64,000 nucleotides of DNA from Actinacidiphila acididurans (lineage in GTDB: Bacteria > Actinomycetota > Actinomycetes > Streptomycetales > Streptomycetaceae), in NCBI RefSeq assembly GCF_016918855.1, contig NZ_JADKYB010000006.1, positions 1 through 64,000 on the forward strand. Direction: 5' to 3'. Position 1 is the first letter of the stretch, and every line of letters starts with the position of its first letter. Below the pieces are notes generated by a model. It worked only from the letters and a program-made list of their open reading frames with translations, did not search any database and was not told where the DNA came from. Position numbers and translations under genes: made by a program. Shown in pieces: positions 1 to 9,366 of the stretch.

Positions 1-1
1 T

Positions 2-757
2 ACCGAGGCGGGCCCGCCCGTTGCCGAGCTGTGGAGGTATGGCGCGGGCGAGGGGCGGGATGGCACCGGTCCTCGGCCTGCGGGCACCGACGCCCCCGGG
101 CCTGCCGCCGAGTCCTGGGCGTACGGCGCGGACGAGGGAGCGGATGCGGCCGGTCCTGGGCTGGCGAGTACCGAGGCGGGCCCGCCCGTTGCCGAGCTGT
201 GGAGGTATGGCGCGGGCGAGGGGCGGGATGGCACCGGTCCTCGGCCTGCGGGCACCGACGCGCCCGCGCCTGCCGCCGAGTCCTGGACGTACGGCACGGA
301 TGACGGGCCGGATGTAGCCGGTCCTGGGCCGGTGAGTACCGAGGCGGGCTCGCCTGCTGCCAAGTCCTGGACGTACGGCACGGACGATGGAGCGGATGCG
401 GCCGGTCCTGGGCTGGCGAGCACCGAGGCGGGCTCGCCTGCTGCCAAGTCCTGGACGTACGGCACGGACGACGGGCCGGATACGGCCGGTCCTGGGCCGG
501 TGAGCACCGACGCGTCCGCGTCCGTTGCCGAGTCCTGGGCGTACGGCGCGGCCGAGGCATCGGATGGAACCGGTCCTGGGCCGGCGAGCACCGACGTGGC
601 CCCGACCGCCGCCGAGCCGTGGACGAACGGCACCGGGCAGGCGCAAGGCGCAACCCGTTCCTGGCCCGCGAGCACCCCGGCGCGTCCGGCTGTCGCCGCA
701 CCGTGGACGAACGGCACCGACGCGTGGCAGCCGCAGACGGAAGCGCGCCCGGGCGGC
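2..757 (+). repeat. In-frame 84-bp (28-residue) tandem repeat, at least 9 units
   Basis: Units start at 2, 86, 170, 254, 338, 422, 506, 590 and 674, with a degenerate tenth from 758. The register is kept with no insertion or deletion. Each encodes a variant of T-E/D-A-x-x-x-A-A-x-S-W-x-Y-G-x-D-x-G-x-D-x-A-G-P-G. Units 1 and 3, and units 2 and 4, are nearly identical, so a 168-bp two-unit block was duplicated recently; units 5 and 6 are also near-identical. Degeneracy rises towards the membrane domain. The array continues beyond the left edge. Confidence 0.9.
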
Positions 758-2296
758 ACCGACCCGCAGGCCACGGCCCGGATCGGTGATCCGCGGGCGT
801 TCGGTGCCGACTCGTGGCTGGTGAGCACCGACTCGCGCACCGCCGACACCGTCGATCCGTGGTCGGTGAGCTACGATCCGCGCGCCGCCGCCCCCGGCGG
901 GCCGGCCGCCCTCCCCGGCCCGCGGACAGCCGGCGCCGACCCGCGACCGCCGGGCACCGACCGGCCCCAAACCGCCGCCGGCGCCCCGCGCCCACCCGCA
1001 CCGACCGCTCCCGGAACACCTGACCCGCAGCCCGCCGCGGGCGAGACCATCCGCACCCGCTCGGCCATCATCAGCTCGGTCGCCGATCAGGGCGTGGCCG
1101 CGATCACCAACATCGCCGTCCTCGTGATGGCCGCCAGGCTCTCCTCGGCGGCGGCGTTCTCGGTGTTCTCCATGGTCTACATGGTCTTCACCGTGCTGCT
1201 GGGCATGAATGTGTCGTACGTCGGCCAGGCCCTGGTGCTGGAGCGGGGCTCGGCCCGGGTGCGCGCGGCGTGCCGCTCGGCGGTGGAGTTCACCGCGCTG
1301 GCCTCGGGGGTCATCGGCGTGACGATGGCGATGGTGCTGTACCTGGTGCCGGGACCCACCGCGCGCGGCCTGGCCGTACTCGGCCTGGTGCTGCCGATCG
1401 TGCTCACTCAGGACGGCATGCGCTACTGCTTCTCCGCGCTGCGGCTGCCGCAGTACGCCCTGGCCACCGACGCCGTACGGCTGCTCGTGGCCGTGCCCGC
1501 GCTGGCCGTTCAGCCGCACGGCGCCGGGGCGGTGCGGCTGGTCGGGGTGTGGGGGCTGTCCGCGCTGCCGGCCCTGCTGACCGGGCTGGTCCTGCTGCGC
1601 CCGCGGATCGCCGGCACCCGCCCGGACCTGGGCCCGTACCTGCGGCGCGGCCACCTCGGGCAGCGGTTCGTGATCGAGTTCGGGGTGGGCAACGCCACCA
1701 GCCAACTCGCCGTCATCGGGCTCGGCCTCGTCGCCGCCCCGCTGGCGGTGGGGGCGCTGCGCGGCGCCACCACCCTGTACGGGCCGATGAACGTGCTCTA
1801 CAACTCCGCGACCGCGTTCGGCCCGCCGTTGCTGGCCCGGGTGGACCACACCGACGACAAGCTGCGGGCCACCACCGTGCTGGGCGCGGCCCTGTCCTGG
1901 TCGGCGGCCGCGTGGACGGTGCTGCTGATGGCGCTGCCCGACAGTGCCGGCCGGCAGCTTCTCGGCGACACCTGGGCCGCCTCCTCCGCGCTGCTGCCGG
2001 CCTCCGGCAGCCAATACGCCGGGATCGCGCTGGGCACCAGCGCGCTGCTGACGCTGCGGGTGCTCCAGCCCCGGGCGACCCTGCCGATCCAGGTGGTCTT
2101 CTCGCTCGCCTCGGTCGTCTTCATGCTGGCCGGCTACGGTCTGGACGGCGTCCTCGGCGCGGCCTGGGGGCTGTGCCTGGGCTCGGCGCTCAAGGCGATC
2201 GCGCTGTGGTGGCGGATCGTGGTGATCCGGCACAACGCCAAGGCCGTGCGCCGCCGCGAGCGGGTCAGCGCAGCAGCTTCCGCCGGTCGGAGGTGA
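2..2296 (+). CDS. Wzx-like polysaccharide flippase with long repeat-rich N-terminus (5' partial)
   Basis: The reading frame is open from the first bases of the window, so the true start lies to the left; the GTG at 332 is an internal codon of a repeat, not a convincing start. The first ~250 visible residues are a Pro/Gly/Ala/Asp-rich region of 28-residue repeats, followed from about base 1050 by ~400 residues of hydrophobic segments beginning RTRSAIISSVADQG, the layout of MATE/Wzx-type lipid-linked oligosaccharide flippases. The C-terminus is basic (RRRERVSAAASAGRR). It overlaps the convergent polymerase gene by 32 bases. The role inferred from context is moving undecaprenyl-linked repeat units across the membrane for exopolysaccharide made by the genes that follow. 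The extension is not typical of this family. Confidence 0.75.
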   Translation, partial: TEAGPPVAELWRYGAGEGRDGTGPRPAGTDAPGPAAESWAYGADEGADAAGPGLASTEAGPPVAELWRYGAGEGRDGTGPRPAGTDAPAPAAESWTYGTDDGPDVAGPGPVSTEAGSPAAKSWTYGTDDGADAAGPGLASTEAGSPAAKSWTYGTDDGPDTAGPGPVSTDASASVAESWAYGAAEASDGTGPGPASTDVAPTAAEPWTNGTGQAQGATRSWPASTPARPAVAAPWTNGTDAWQPQTEARPGGTDPQATARIGDPRAFGADSWLVSTDSRTADTVDPWSVSYDPRAAAPGGPAALPGPRTAGADPRPPGTDRPQTAAGAPRPPAPTAPGTPDPQPAAGETIRTRSAIISSVADQGVAAITNIAVLVMAARLSSAAAFSVFSMVYMVFTVLLGMNVSYVGQALVLERGSARVRAACRSAVEFTALASGVIGVTMAMVLYLVPGPTARGLAVLGLVLPIVLTQDGMRYCFSALRLPQYALATDAVRLLVAVPALAVQPHGAGAVRLVGVWGLSALPALLTGLVLLRPRIAGTRPDLGPYLRRGHLGQRFVIEFGVGNATSQLAVIGLGLVAAPLAVGALRGATTLYGPMNVLYNSATAFGPPLLARVDHTDDKLRATTVLGAALSWSAAAWTVLLMALPDSAGRQLLGDTWAASSALLPASGSQYAGIALGTSALLTLRVLQPRATLPIQVVFSLASVVFMLAGYGLDGVLGAAWGLCLGSALKAIALWWRIVVIRHNAKAVRRRERVSAAASAGRR

Positions 2297-3758
2297 AGGT
2301 CGTCACCAGCAGCAGGCACACCGCGGCCACCCCGATCCGCCCGGCGGCCTGGAGCAGCGGCCCGCGCAGCAGGATGAACGAGTAGCCGGCCACGACCGGT
2401 ACCACCACGGCCGCCAGCGCGCCCGGCCCGCCCTCCTCCAGGGTGCGCCGGGCGTAGCGGCGGTCGGTGCGCGCGGCCGCGTACCCGACCGCCACGAAGC
2501 CCGCGGTCATCCCCAGCGGCCCGAAGTCCAGCCACAGTTCGGCCCACAGCGGGGAGGACAGGTTGGTGTTGGTCATCCCCATCCACTGGCCGACCCGCAC
2601 CCCGGAGTCCAGCGGCTTGCCGTGCCACACCGACCGCGGCACGAAGAACAGCACGTCCGAGGCGAGCTGGCGGCCGTCGGAGTGCCCGGCGCCGGACTTC
2701 ACGAAGGTCAGCGTGTTGGCGAACATGCCGATCTGGTCGTAGTCCTTGAGCGTCAGCGGCTCCAGCACCGAACCGGTGGACCGGGCGCGGTGCGTGGCGC
2801 CGGTGTCGTACCGGAAGCGGTCCAGGAACGGGAACAGCAGCAGCGCCGCGACCACCCCGGTGACCAGGGCCGCGCGGTAGACCGCCGGGCTGCGCGGGAA
2901 GGCGGTGAACACCAGCGCGAACGCCACCGTCAGGAACCAGTAACGGGGGTTGGAGATCGGGTTGTTGACGATCACGTTGAGCACGACCAGCCCGGCGAGC
3001 GCGAGCACCGCGGCGGGGCTGCGGCGGGCGGCCTTGGAGGTGAGCGTCCAGCGCAGCAGGATCAGCAGCGCCAGCAGGGCCGGGACGGTGCCGAAGCCGC
3101 GGACCAGGGCCGCGCCCACCTGGCTGGTGCCCGCGGCGCCGGTCAGGCCGCTGGCCCGCACCGAGTCGCTGATGCCCTGCCGGCTGGTGAAGAACACCGC
3201 GGGCCCGCCCAGCTTCACGATGGACACGACGCCGCCCACGTACGCCACCGCGACCAGCAGCCACAGCCGCCGCCGCGACACCGACGCCGGCGGGCGGGGC
3301 CGTCGCCACCGGGGGGCCGGCCGGTGCCGGGCCAGCAGTGCCCCCGCGTCGAAGGCCACGCACCCGATGAGCACCAGGGCGACCGCCCAGGTGGTGTCCG
3401 AGGGCGGGCCCACCACCGGGGTCGGCACCTGCCCGATCACCGCCTGGGTCAGCGGCGCCACGCCCATCGCGACGTAGCAGAACAGCCAGAAGGCGCCCTG
3501 GACCAGGCGCCCTCGGCGGGTAAGCACCATCGCCGACAGCCGGGCCCCGGCGTAGACGGTCAGCGTCAGTTGCAGCCAGAAGCCGGTGTCGCGCTGCCCG
3601 GTGCCGGCCTGCGCGGTCACATAACCCGGCAGGGCGACCACCAGGCCGACGACCAGCGGCACCGCCAGCGCCCGGGACAGCGCGGCCCGGGACACCCCGG
3701 AGCCCGTCCCTGCGGGCGTCCGCAGTCCGCGTACCGCGCCCGGCGCCCCGACCGCCAC
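2265..3758 (-). CDS. Wzy-like O-antigen/exopolysaccharide polymerase
   Basis: The 497-residue product is strongly hydrophobic, with roughly ten or more membrane segments spread along its length (for example around LAVPLVVGLVVALPG and VALVLIGCVAFDAGALLA) separated by short basic loops. It has a large extracytoplasmic loop in its second half containing an FRYDTGATHRARSTG stretch. This matches the oligosaccharide repeat-unit polymerase family, which joins flipped lipid-linked repeat units outside the membrane. The family has little sequence conservation, so the call rests on topology and on its place beside a flippase and glycosyltransferases. The start is GTG, preceded by GGGAGGGGG. The 3' end overlaps the flippase gene convergently. 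Confidence 0.7.
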   Translation of the reverse strand: MAVGAPGAVRGLRTPAGTGSGVSRAALSRALAVPLVVGLVVALPGYVTAQAGTGQRDTGFWLQLTLTVYAGARLSAMVLTRRGRLVQGAFWLFCYVAMGVAPLTQAVIGQVPTPVVGPPSDTTWAVALVLIGCVAFDAGALLARHRPAPRWRRPRPPASVSRRRLWLLVAVAYVGGVVSIVKLGGPAVFFTSRQGISDSVRASGLTGAAGTSQVGAALVRGFGTVPALLALLILLRWTLTSKAARRSPAAVLALAGLVVLNVIVNNPISNPRYWFLTVAFALVFTAFPRSPAVYRAALVTGVVAALLLFPFLDRFRYDTGATHRARSTGSVLEPLTLKDYDQIGMFANTLTFVKSGAGHSDGRQLASDVLFFVPRSVWHGKPLDSGVRVGQWMGMTNTNLSSPLWAELWLDFGPLGMTAGFVAVGYAAARTDRRYARRTLEEGGPGALAAVVVPVVAGYSFILLRGPLLQAAGRIGVAAVCLLLVTTFTSDRRKLLR

Positions 3759-3874
3759 GCCACCGCCCCCTCCCGCGCCTCGTGGTGAGGTCCCGCCTGC
3801 CGGTGAGTCTAGGGGCGGGTGGTGCCGGTCCGGGGGCGTACGGGCGGGCCGGGAGCGCGCTCGGGTACGAGTGC

Positions 3875-4357
3875 TCAGAGGCCGTCGTGGACCCGGCGCA
3901 GCTCGGCGATGTCGAGCTTCTTCATCTTCAGCATCGCCTCGGTGGTGCGGGTGGCCTTCGCCGGGTCGGGGTCACTGATCAGGTCGATCAGCATGGAGGG
4001 CACGACCTGCCAGGACACCCCGAACCGGTCCTTGAGCCAGCCGCACGGCCCCTCCGAGCCGCCGCCCTCGATGAGCCTGGTCCAGTAGTAGTCCACCTCC
4101 TCCTGGTCCTCGCAGTGGATCTGGAACGAGATCGCCTCGTCGAAGTGGAACTGCGGACCGCCGTTGATGCCGACGAACCGCTGCCCGTTGACGGTCCACT
4201 CCACCGCCAGCACCGAGCCGGGCTCACCGGGACCCGCCTCGCTGTAGCGGCCGACCCGGCCCTTCTCGCCGTCCTTGAACACCGACAGGTAGAAGTCCGC
4301 GGCCTGCTCGGCCTGCCCGTCGAACCACAGGGACGTGGTGAAACCCCTGGCGACCAT
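3875..4357 (-). CDS. VOC-superfamily (PhnB/3-demethylubiquinone methyltransferase-like) protein
   Basis: This 160-residue protein begins MVARGFTTSLWFDGQAEQA and contains FYLSVFKDG, GPQFHFDEAISFQIHCEDQ, GWLKDRFGVSWQVVP and a C-terminal MLKMKKLDIAELRRVHDG. These are hallmarks of the PF06983 (3-dmu-9_3-mt) branch of the vicinal oxygen chelate fold, usually found as small cytosolic proteins of unknown substrate. The ATG at 4357 is preceded by GGAGGAGG and is a far better start than the upstream in-frame ATG at 4432. It sits between the polymerase and a glycosyltransferase but has no obvious polysaccharide role. Confidence 0.85.
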   Translation of the reverse strand: MVARGFTTSLWFDGQAEQAADFYLSVFKDGEKGRVGRYSEAGPGEPGSVLAVEWTVNGQRFVGINGGPQFHFDEAISFQIHCEDQEEVDYYWTRLIEGGGSEGPCGWLKDRFGVSWQVVPSMLIDLISDPDPAKATRTTEAMLKMKKLDIAELRRVHDGL

Positions 4358-4533
4358 CACTGCCTCCTCCGTCTGTGGCGCGGGGCGGATCCCCGCGTGC
4401 TCCTTATGACGGATCGGCTCCGCGAATCTCATCGGTTGCCCGGGGACACGCCGATAGGCTGGGCCGACGGGGGCGGAAGGGCCCGCGGGCGGGCCCGGAC
4501 GGGAACCCCGGGGGACGGGGAGGGGACACGGCG

Positions 4534-5688
4534 GTGCGGGTCCTGCACGTGGTCACGCTGCACACGCCGACCAACGACTTCGGCGGCCCGACCCGGGTGG
4601 CGCTGAACCTGTCGCGGGGCCTGCGCGAACGCGGCGTGGACGCCCGGATCGCCACCCTCGGCGACGGCTTCCCCGGCCCGCTGCCCGGCAGCGTCGAGGG
4701 CGTGCCGTCCTTCCTGCACCGGGCCCGCCATGTGCTGCCCGCCTTCGAGGTCAGCGGGATCACCTCGCCCGCGCTGCTGGCCCGGGCCGGCCGCCTGGTG
4801 CGCGGCGCCGACGTGGTCCACGTCCACCTGATGCGGGACCTGATCACCCTGCCGTTCGCGCTGACCGCGCTGCGGGCCCGGGTGCCGCTGGTGCTCCAGA
4901 CGCACGGCATGATCGACCCCACCGAGAAGGCGTTCGCCAAGGCGGTGGACGTACTGGCGCTCAAGCGGGTGCTGCGCGGCGCCGACGCGATCCTGCACCT
5001 GACCGCCGAGGAACGCGACGGCGTGCAGGCCGTGGTGCCCGGCACCCGCTTGCGGACCTTCCACCGCCTGGTCAACGGCGTCGCCCTCCAGGACCGCCGC
5101 CCCGCCCGCACCAGTCGCCCGCCGACCGTCCTGTACCTGGCCCGGGTCCAGCAGCGCAAGCGCCCCCAGGACTTCGTCGCCGCCGTCCCGCACGTGCTCG
5201 CCCGCCACCCCGGCGCCCGCTTCGTCCTGGCCGGCCCCGACACCGGGGCGCTCACCCCGGAGCTGCGCCGCCAGGCCGAGCGGCTCGGCGTCGGCCCGGC
5301 CCTGGAGTACGCAGGGCCGCTCGGCCACGCGCAGGTGCTCGACCGGCTGCGCCGCAGTGATGTGTACGTGCTGCCGTCCGTCGTCGAGCCTTTCGCCGTC
5401 TCGCTGCTGGAGGCGATGTCCGTCGGCCTGCCGGTGGTGGCCACCCGTACCGGCGGCCTGTCCCCGGACATCGAGGCGGCCGGCGCCGGGCGCCTGACCG
5501 ACAGCCGCCCCGACGCCGACAACGGCCCCCTGATCGCCCGCGCCGTCCTGGACCTGCTCGACCCCGCGGCCAACGAACGCGCCTCGGCCGCCGCCTGGCA
5601 CCTGGTCCGCGACCGCTTCTCGATCGACGCGGTGGTGGGCCGGCTGCTGGAGGTGTACGAGGAGGTACGGTCCCGGGCCCGCCGCTGA
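4534..5688 (+). CDS. Glycosyltransferase family 4 (GT-B)
   Basis: The 384-residue protein starts VRVLHVVTLHTPTNDFGGP and carries the C-terminal GT4 signature: TVLYLARVQQRKRPQDFV, then SDVYVLPSVVEPFAVSLLEAMSVGLPVVATRTGGL. The EPFAVSLLEAM stretch matches the E-x7-E retaining motif. It is predicted to add a sugar from a nucleotide donor to the lipid-linked exopolysaccharide intermediate at the inner membrane face. The GTG at 4534 lies behind GGGGACGGGGAGGGG; the in-frame ATG further upstream would add a basic, low-complexity leader and is rejected. It converges with the GT2 gene, 35 bases away. Confidence 0.88.
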   Translation: MRVLHVVTLHTPTNDFGGPTRVALNLSRGLRERGVDARIATLGDGFPGPLPGSVEGVPSFLHRARHVLPAFEVSGITSPALLARAGRLVRGADVVHVHLMRDLITLPFALTALRARVPLVLQTHGMIDPTEKAFAKAVDVLALKRVLRGADAILHLTAEERDGVQAVVPGTRLRTFHRLVNGVALQDRRPARTSRPPTVLYLARVQQRKRPQDFVAAVPHVLARHPGARFVLAGPDTGALTPELRRQAERLGVGPALEYAGPLGHAQVLDRLRRSDVYVLPSVVEPFAVSLLEAMSVGLPVVATRTGGLSPDIEAAGAGRLTDSRPDADNGPLIARAVLDLLDPAANERASAAAWHLVRDRFSIDAVVGRLLEVYEEVRSRARR

Positions 5689-5723
5689 GCCCCGCCGCTC
5701 ATACCTGCGCGGCCCCTCGTCCG

Positions 5724-6608
5724 TTATCGCCCGCCCCGCCGCAGCTCCCGGGTCTTCATCCCGATCTGCCAGCGGTAGAAGGTCATCGCGAGCGCGTAGT
5801 CCAGTCCGGCCCGGCCGTCCAGGAAGCCGCGCCGCAGCACGTAGGCGTAGAGGAACGACACCAGTGGCTTGAACGGCGCGCGGTGGAAGAGCTGCCCCTG
5901 CCGGGTCTTGGCCCGCCGGATGTCCTCGCGCACCGCCGGGTTCAGCTCCAGCCACGCCTCCCAGTCCGAGTAGCGGTTGTGCCGGTCGAACCAGGTGCGC
6001 ACCGGGTCCAGGTCCTCGTGCTCGATGGTGGCCCGCAGCCGCCCCACCGGCTCGGCCAGCGGCTGGTAGTGGCCCTCCTGCTCGCCCATGCCCGGCGCGT
6101 CCAGGTCGGCCGGCTCGGGGAAGCGGCAGCGGGTGCGGTCCAGCAGGGCCCGCTTGACGATGGTGTGGCCGTGCCGCAGGCGCCGGCCGCCGAACCAGTA
6201 GCCCAGCCGCACGTCGAAGGCGGCCTCGGCCGGCGGCCCGGCGGCGAACCGCTCCCGCAGCTCGGCCAGCAGTTCCGCGCTCGCCGTCTCGTCCCCGTCG
6301 AGGAACAGCACCCACGGGATGTCGGTGCGCACCTGGTCCAGGCACCACTGCTTCTTCTTCGGGTAGCGGCCGTCCCAGGCGTACGGCACCACCTGCGCGC
6401 CCAGTTCCTCGGCGATCTTCACGGTGTCGTCGGTGGAGTGGGAGTCGACCACGACCACCGCCGCCACCGCCCCGATCACCGAGGAGACGGCCCGGGCGAT
6501 GTTCTCCGCCTCGTCCCTGGTCGGGATGATCACCACCAGCGGCATCCGGTCCGTACGGTTCGCGGCGCCGTCCGTACGGTTCGCGCCGTCCGTGTGCTCG
6601 CGGCTCAC
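5724..6608 (-). CDS. Glycosyltransferase family 2 (WaaE/KdtX-like)
   Basis: The GT-A signature is clear: [19 protein letters not shown] near the N-terminus, [13 protein letters not shown], and the donor/metal-binding WVLFLDGDE. The second half ([65 protein letters not shown]) follows the WaaE-like subgroup that modifies lipid-linked glycans. The GTG at 6608 overlaps the gmd stop as GTGA, indicating translational coupling and giving 294 residues. An internal ATG at 6545 (273 residues) begins just before the conserved domain and is possible; the intervening leader is a short NRTDG repeat. It is probably co-transcribed with gmd and may transfer a GDP-fucose-derived sugar. Confidence 0.85.
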   Translation of the reverse strand: MSREHTDGANRTDGAANRTDRMPLVVIIPTRDEAENIARAVSSVIGAVAAVVVVDSHSTDDTVKIAEELGAQVVPYAWDGRYPKKKQWCLDQVRTDIPWVLFLDGDETASAELLAELRERFAAGPPAEAAFDVRLGYWFGGRRLRHGHTIVKRALLDRTRCRFPEPADLDAPGMGEQEGHYQPLAEPVGRLRATIEHEDLDPVRTWFDRHNRYSDWEAWLELNPAVREDIRRAKTRQGQLFHRAPFKPLVSFLYAYVLRRGFLDGRAGLDYALAMTFYRWQIGMKTRELRRGGR

Positions 6609-7618
6609 CGGTCGATCCGTACGGTCGCGCCCGCGAGTTCGTCGGCCACCCGGCGGACATCGGCGTCCACCATGATCCGGGCCAGCTCCGCCACCTTCAC
6701 CCGGGCCTGCCAGTCCAGCAGGTCGCGGGCCTTGGCCGGGTCGCCGATCAGCGCGTCCACCTCGCTGGGCCGCTGGTACTTGGGGTCGAAGCGCACGTAC
6801 TCGGTCCAGTCCAGGCCCGCGTGCCCGAACGCGTACGCCACGAACTCCCGTACCGTCGCGGCCTGTCCGGTGGCCACCACGTAGTCGTCGGGCTCCTCCC
6901 GCTGGAGCATCCGCCACATCGCCTCCACGTACTCCGGCGCGTAGCCCCAGTCCCGGACCGCGTCGAGGTTGCCGAGGTAGAGCCGGTTCTGCAGGCCCGC
7001 CTTGATCCGGGCCACCGCGCGGGTGATCTTGCGGGTGACGAAGGTCTCGCCCCGGCGCGGCGACTCGTGGTTGAACAGGATCCCGTTGACCGCGTACATC
7101 CCGTACGCCTCGCGGTAGTTGACGGTTGTCCAGTAGCCGAAGACCTTCGCGCAGCCGTACGGGCTGCGCGGGTGGAAGGGGGTGCGTTCGTTCTGCGGCG
7201 GCGGGGCCGAGCCGAACATCTCCGAGGAGGACGCCTGGTAGACCCGGGCCTCGCAGCCGCTGGCGCGTATCGCCTCCAGCAGCCGCAGCGTGGACAGGCC
7301 CGTCACGTCCCCGGTGTACAGGGGCGTGTCGAAGGAGACCCGTACGTGCGACTGGGCGCCCAGGTTGTACACCTCGTCCGGCAGCAGGTCGCGCAGCAGG
7401 TTCACCAGCGCCACCCCGTCGGTCAGATCGCCGTGGTGCAGGACGAACGACCGGTCGCGCTCCTGCGGGCCCTGGTAGATGTGGTCGATCCGCTCGGTGT
7501 TGAACGACGACGAGCGGCGCACGATGCCGTGCACGGTGTAGCCCTTGGACAGCAGCAGTTCGGCGAGGTACGAGCCGTCCTGCCCGGTCACGCCGGTGAT
7601 GAGGGCGGTCTTGGCCAC
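6605..7618 (-). CDS. gmd: GDP-mannose 4,6-dehydratase
   Basis: This 337-residue enzyme converts GDP-D-mannose to GDP-4-keto-6-deoxymannose, the first step to GDP-L-fucose. It is a short-chain dehydrogenase/epimerase. The NADP-binding motif is [19 protein letters not shown], the adenine-phosphate contact region is [15 protein letters not shown], and the catalytic S-x-Y-x3-K region is QASSSEMFG followed by [22 protein letters not shown]. The family-specific [19 protein letters not shown] is intact, and the length is normal. It starts with ATG, is divergent from fcl across a 104-base gap, and its stop overlaps the GT2 start. Confidence 0.96.
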   Translation of the reverse strand: MAKTALITGVTGQDGSYLAELLLSKGYTVHGIVRRSSSFNTERIDHIYQGPQERDRSFVLHHGDLTDGVALVNLLRDLLPDEVYNLGAQSHVRVSFDTPLYTGDVTGLSTLRLLEAIRASGCEARVYQASSSEMFGSAPPPQNERTPFHPRSPYGCAKVFGYWTTVNYREAYGMYAVNGILFNHESPRRGETFVTRKITRAVARIKAGLQNRLYLGNLDAVRDWGYAPEYVEAMWRMLQREEPDDYVVATGQAATVREFVAYAFGHAGLDWTEYVRFDPKYQRPSEVDALIGDPAKARDLLDWQARVKVAELARIMVDADVRRVADELAGATVRIDR

Positions 7619-7722
7619 GGGAGGTCCCTCCGGATGCGGTCGCTTGCGCCGTCACGCCACCCGGCCGGAAACCACGCCGTCACCCTCCGGGCGGACGCAG
7701 AGTGCTGGCAGAATCACTTAGC

Positions 7723-8673
7723 ATGACAGATCTCCTCCCGGCCAGGGCGCGGATATTCGTCGCCGGGCACCGCGGACTGGTCGGTTCGGCCGTGGCCCGC
7801 CGCCTGACCGCCGACGGCCACGAGGTGCTCATTCGCCCCAGGACCGACCTCGACCTGCGCGATTCCGCCGCCACCGCCGCGTATCTGCGCGACACCCGGC
7901 CCGACGCGGTGGTGCTGGCCGCCGCCCGGGTCGGCGGGATCATGGCCAACTCCACTAAGCCCGTGCAGTTCCTGGAGGACAACCTCGCCATCCAGCTCAG
8001 CGTGATCGCCGGCGCCCACGCGGCCGGCGTGCCCCGCCTCCTCCTGCTCGGCTCGAGCTGCATCTACCCGCGGCTGGCCGAACAGCCCATCCGCGAGGAC
8101 TCCTTGCTCACCGGTCCGCTGGAGCCCACCAACGAGGCGTACGCCGTCGCCAAGATCGCCGGGGTCGTGCAGATCCAGTCCTACCGCCGGCAGTACGGCG
8201 CCGCGTACATCTCCTGCATGCCCACGAATCTCTACGGCCCCGGCGACAATTTCGACCTCGCGACCTCCCACGTCCTGCCGGCCCTCATCCGCCGCTTCCA
8301 CGAGGCCGCGCGCTCCGGCGCCCCCACGGTCACCCTGTGGGGCAGCGGCGCCCCCCGCCGTGAATTCCTCCACGTCGACGATCTCGCCTCGGCTCTCGCC
8401 CTTCTGCTGCGCGTCTACGACCAGGACGAACCCATCAACATCGGCTGCGGCGAGGACCTGTCCATCCGCGACCTCGCCGAGACCGTCCGCGACGTCGTCG
8501 GCTACGAGGGCTCCATCTCCTGGGACACGTCAAAGCCGGACGGCACGCCCCGAAAACTGCTGGACGTCTCCCGGCTGAACGACATGGGCTGGCGCCCGGC
8601 CGTCGCACTGCGCGAGGGCATTGCCTCGGTGTATCGCGAGTGGCGGGACGCGTCGGAAAAAGTCGCGCCCTAG
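7723..8673 (+). CDS. fcl: GDP-L-fucose synthase
   Basis: The 316-residue product epimerises and reduces the Gmd product to GDP-L-fucose. Visible motifs are IFVAGHRGLVGSAV (nucleotide binding), AARVGGIMANSTKP, LLGSSCIYPRLAEQPI and the catalytic NEAYAVAKIAG (Tyr-x3-Lys), then MPTNLYGPGDNFD. The ATG at 7723 gives the usual family N-terminus. It has no good ribosome binding site, but CAGAAT lies 8 bases upstream (7709-7714), so a leaderless transcript is possible. An in-frame GTG at 7702 would add seven residues. It is the divergent partner of gmd; together they give one complete GDP-fucose branch. Confidence 0.95.
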   Translation: MTDLLPARARIFVAGHRGLVGSAVARRLTADGHEVLIRPRTDLDLRDSAATAAYLRDTRPDAVVLAAARVGGIMANSTKPVQFLEDNLAIQLSVIAGAHAAGVPRLLLLGSSCIYPRLAEQPIREDSLLTGPLEPTNEAYAVAKIAGVVQIQSYRRQYGAAYISCMPTNLYGPGDNFDLATSHVLPALIRRFHEAARSGAPTVTLWGSGAPRREFLHVDDLASALALLLRVYDQDEPINIGCGEDLSIRDLAETVRDVVGYEGSISWDTSKPDGTPRKLLDVSRLNDMGWRPAVALREGIASVYREWRDASEKVAP

Positions 8674-8781
8674 GCAGTGCCGCCATCCGGACTCCCGTCA
8701 CTGTGACCCAGGTCTCACGATGCGCGTGCAGCACACGAGACCGCTTTCCCGTCGAGGAGGGGTGACAGGAAGGGAGGAGAT

Positions 8782-9366
8782 GTGGATCTGGCAACCGAGC
8801 ACGATGTCCGTACCGGACGCGGCGAGCCGGGGCCGACGGAGTCGGAGAACGACTTCCAGGACTTCCACGGCTTCGTCGTCGCCCGGTCGGCCGTACTGTT
8901 CCGCGGGGCCCTCGTCTTGACGGGAAACCGCGAGGCCGCGGAGGACCTGGTCCAGGAGACCCTGGAGCGGGCCTGCCGCAAGTGGCGCACCATCGCCGCC
9001 AAGGACGCTCCGGAAGCGTACGTGCGGCGGATCATGGTGAACCTGGCCAACGACCGGTGGCGGAGGTTCCGCCGCACGGTCCCGCACCAGGACGGCGGCG
9101 ACCGTGCCGCCCTCGCGGACCAGTACGGGCAGGTGGACACGAGGGACCAGCTGGTCCGGGCCCTCCAGGGTCTGCCGATGCGCATGCGGACGGTCGTGGT
9201 ACTCCGGTACTTCCATGACCTGTCGGACGACGAGATCGCGGCCGACCTGAGGATCTCACCGAGCACGGTGCGCTCCCAGCTCGCTCGCGGCATCGACAAG
9301 CTCAGAGGCCAGTTCCCCGCACTCTCCGGCCCTTCACCACAGCGGCCCACGGAAGGAATCCGATGA
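8782..9366 (+). CDS. SigE-family ECF RNA polymerase sigma factor
   Basis: This 194-residue sigma factor has region 2 at FHGFVVARSAVLFRGALVLTGNREAAEDLVQETLERACRKW (read in parts), the RRIMVNLANDRWRR segment typical of the actinobacterial SigE-like family, and region 4 at LPMRMRTVVVLRYFHDLSDDEIAADL with the recognition helix PSTVRSQLARGIDKL. The GTG start follows AGGGAGGAG. The stop overlaps the next gene by ATGA, so the two proteins are made together. Upstream, GGTCTC (8711-8716) and GAGACC (8737-8742) form inverted arms that could be an autoregulatory site. Target genes cannot be told from sequence; the flanking exopolysaccharide genes are candidates. Confidence 0.92.
   Translation: MDLATEHDVRTGRGEPGPTESENDFQDFHGFVVARSAVLFRGALVLTGNREAAEDLVQETLERACRKWRTIAAKDAPEAYVRRIMVNLANDRWRRFRRTVPHQDGGDRAALADQYGQVDTRDQLVRALQGLPMRMRTVVVLRYFHDLSDDEIAADLRISPSTVRSQLARGIDKLRGQFPALSGPSPQRPTEGIR

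Noticed and set aside
6608..7655. A 643-residue fusion of the GT2 protein with an upstream domain
   Set aside because: The upstream part is the wrong frame of gmd; the GTGA overlap at 6605-6608 gives a natural start for the GT2 protein.
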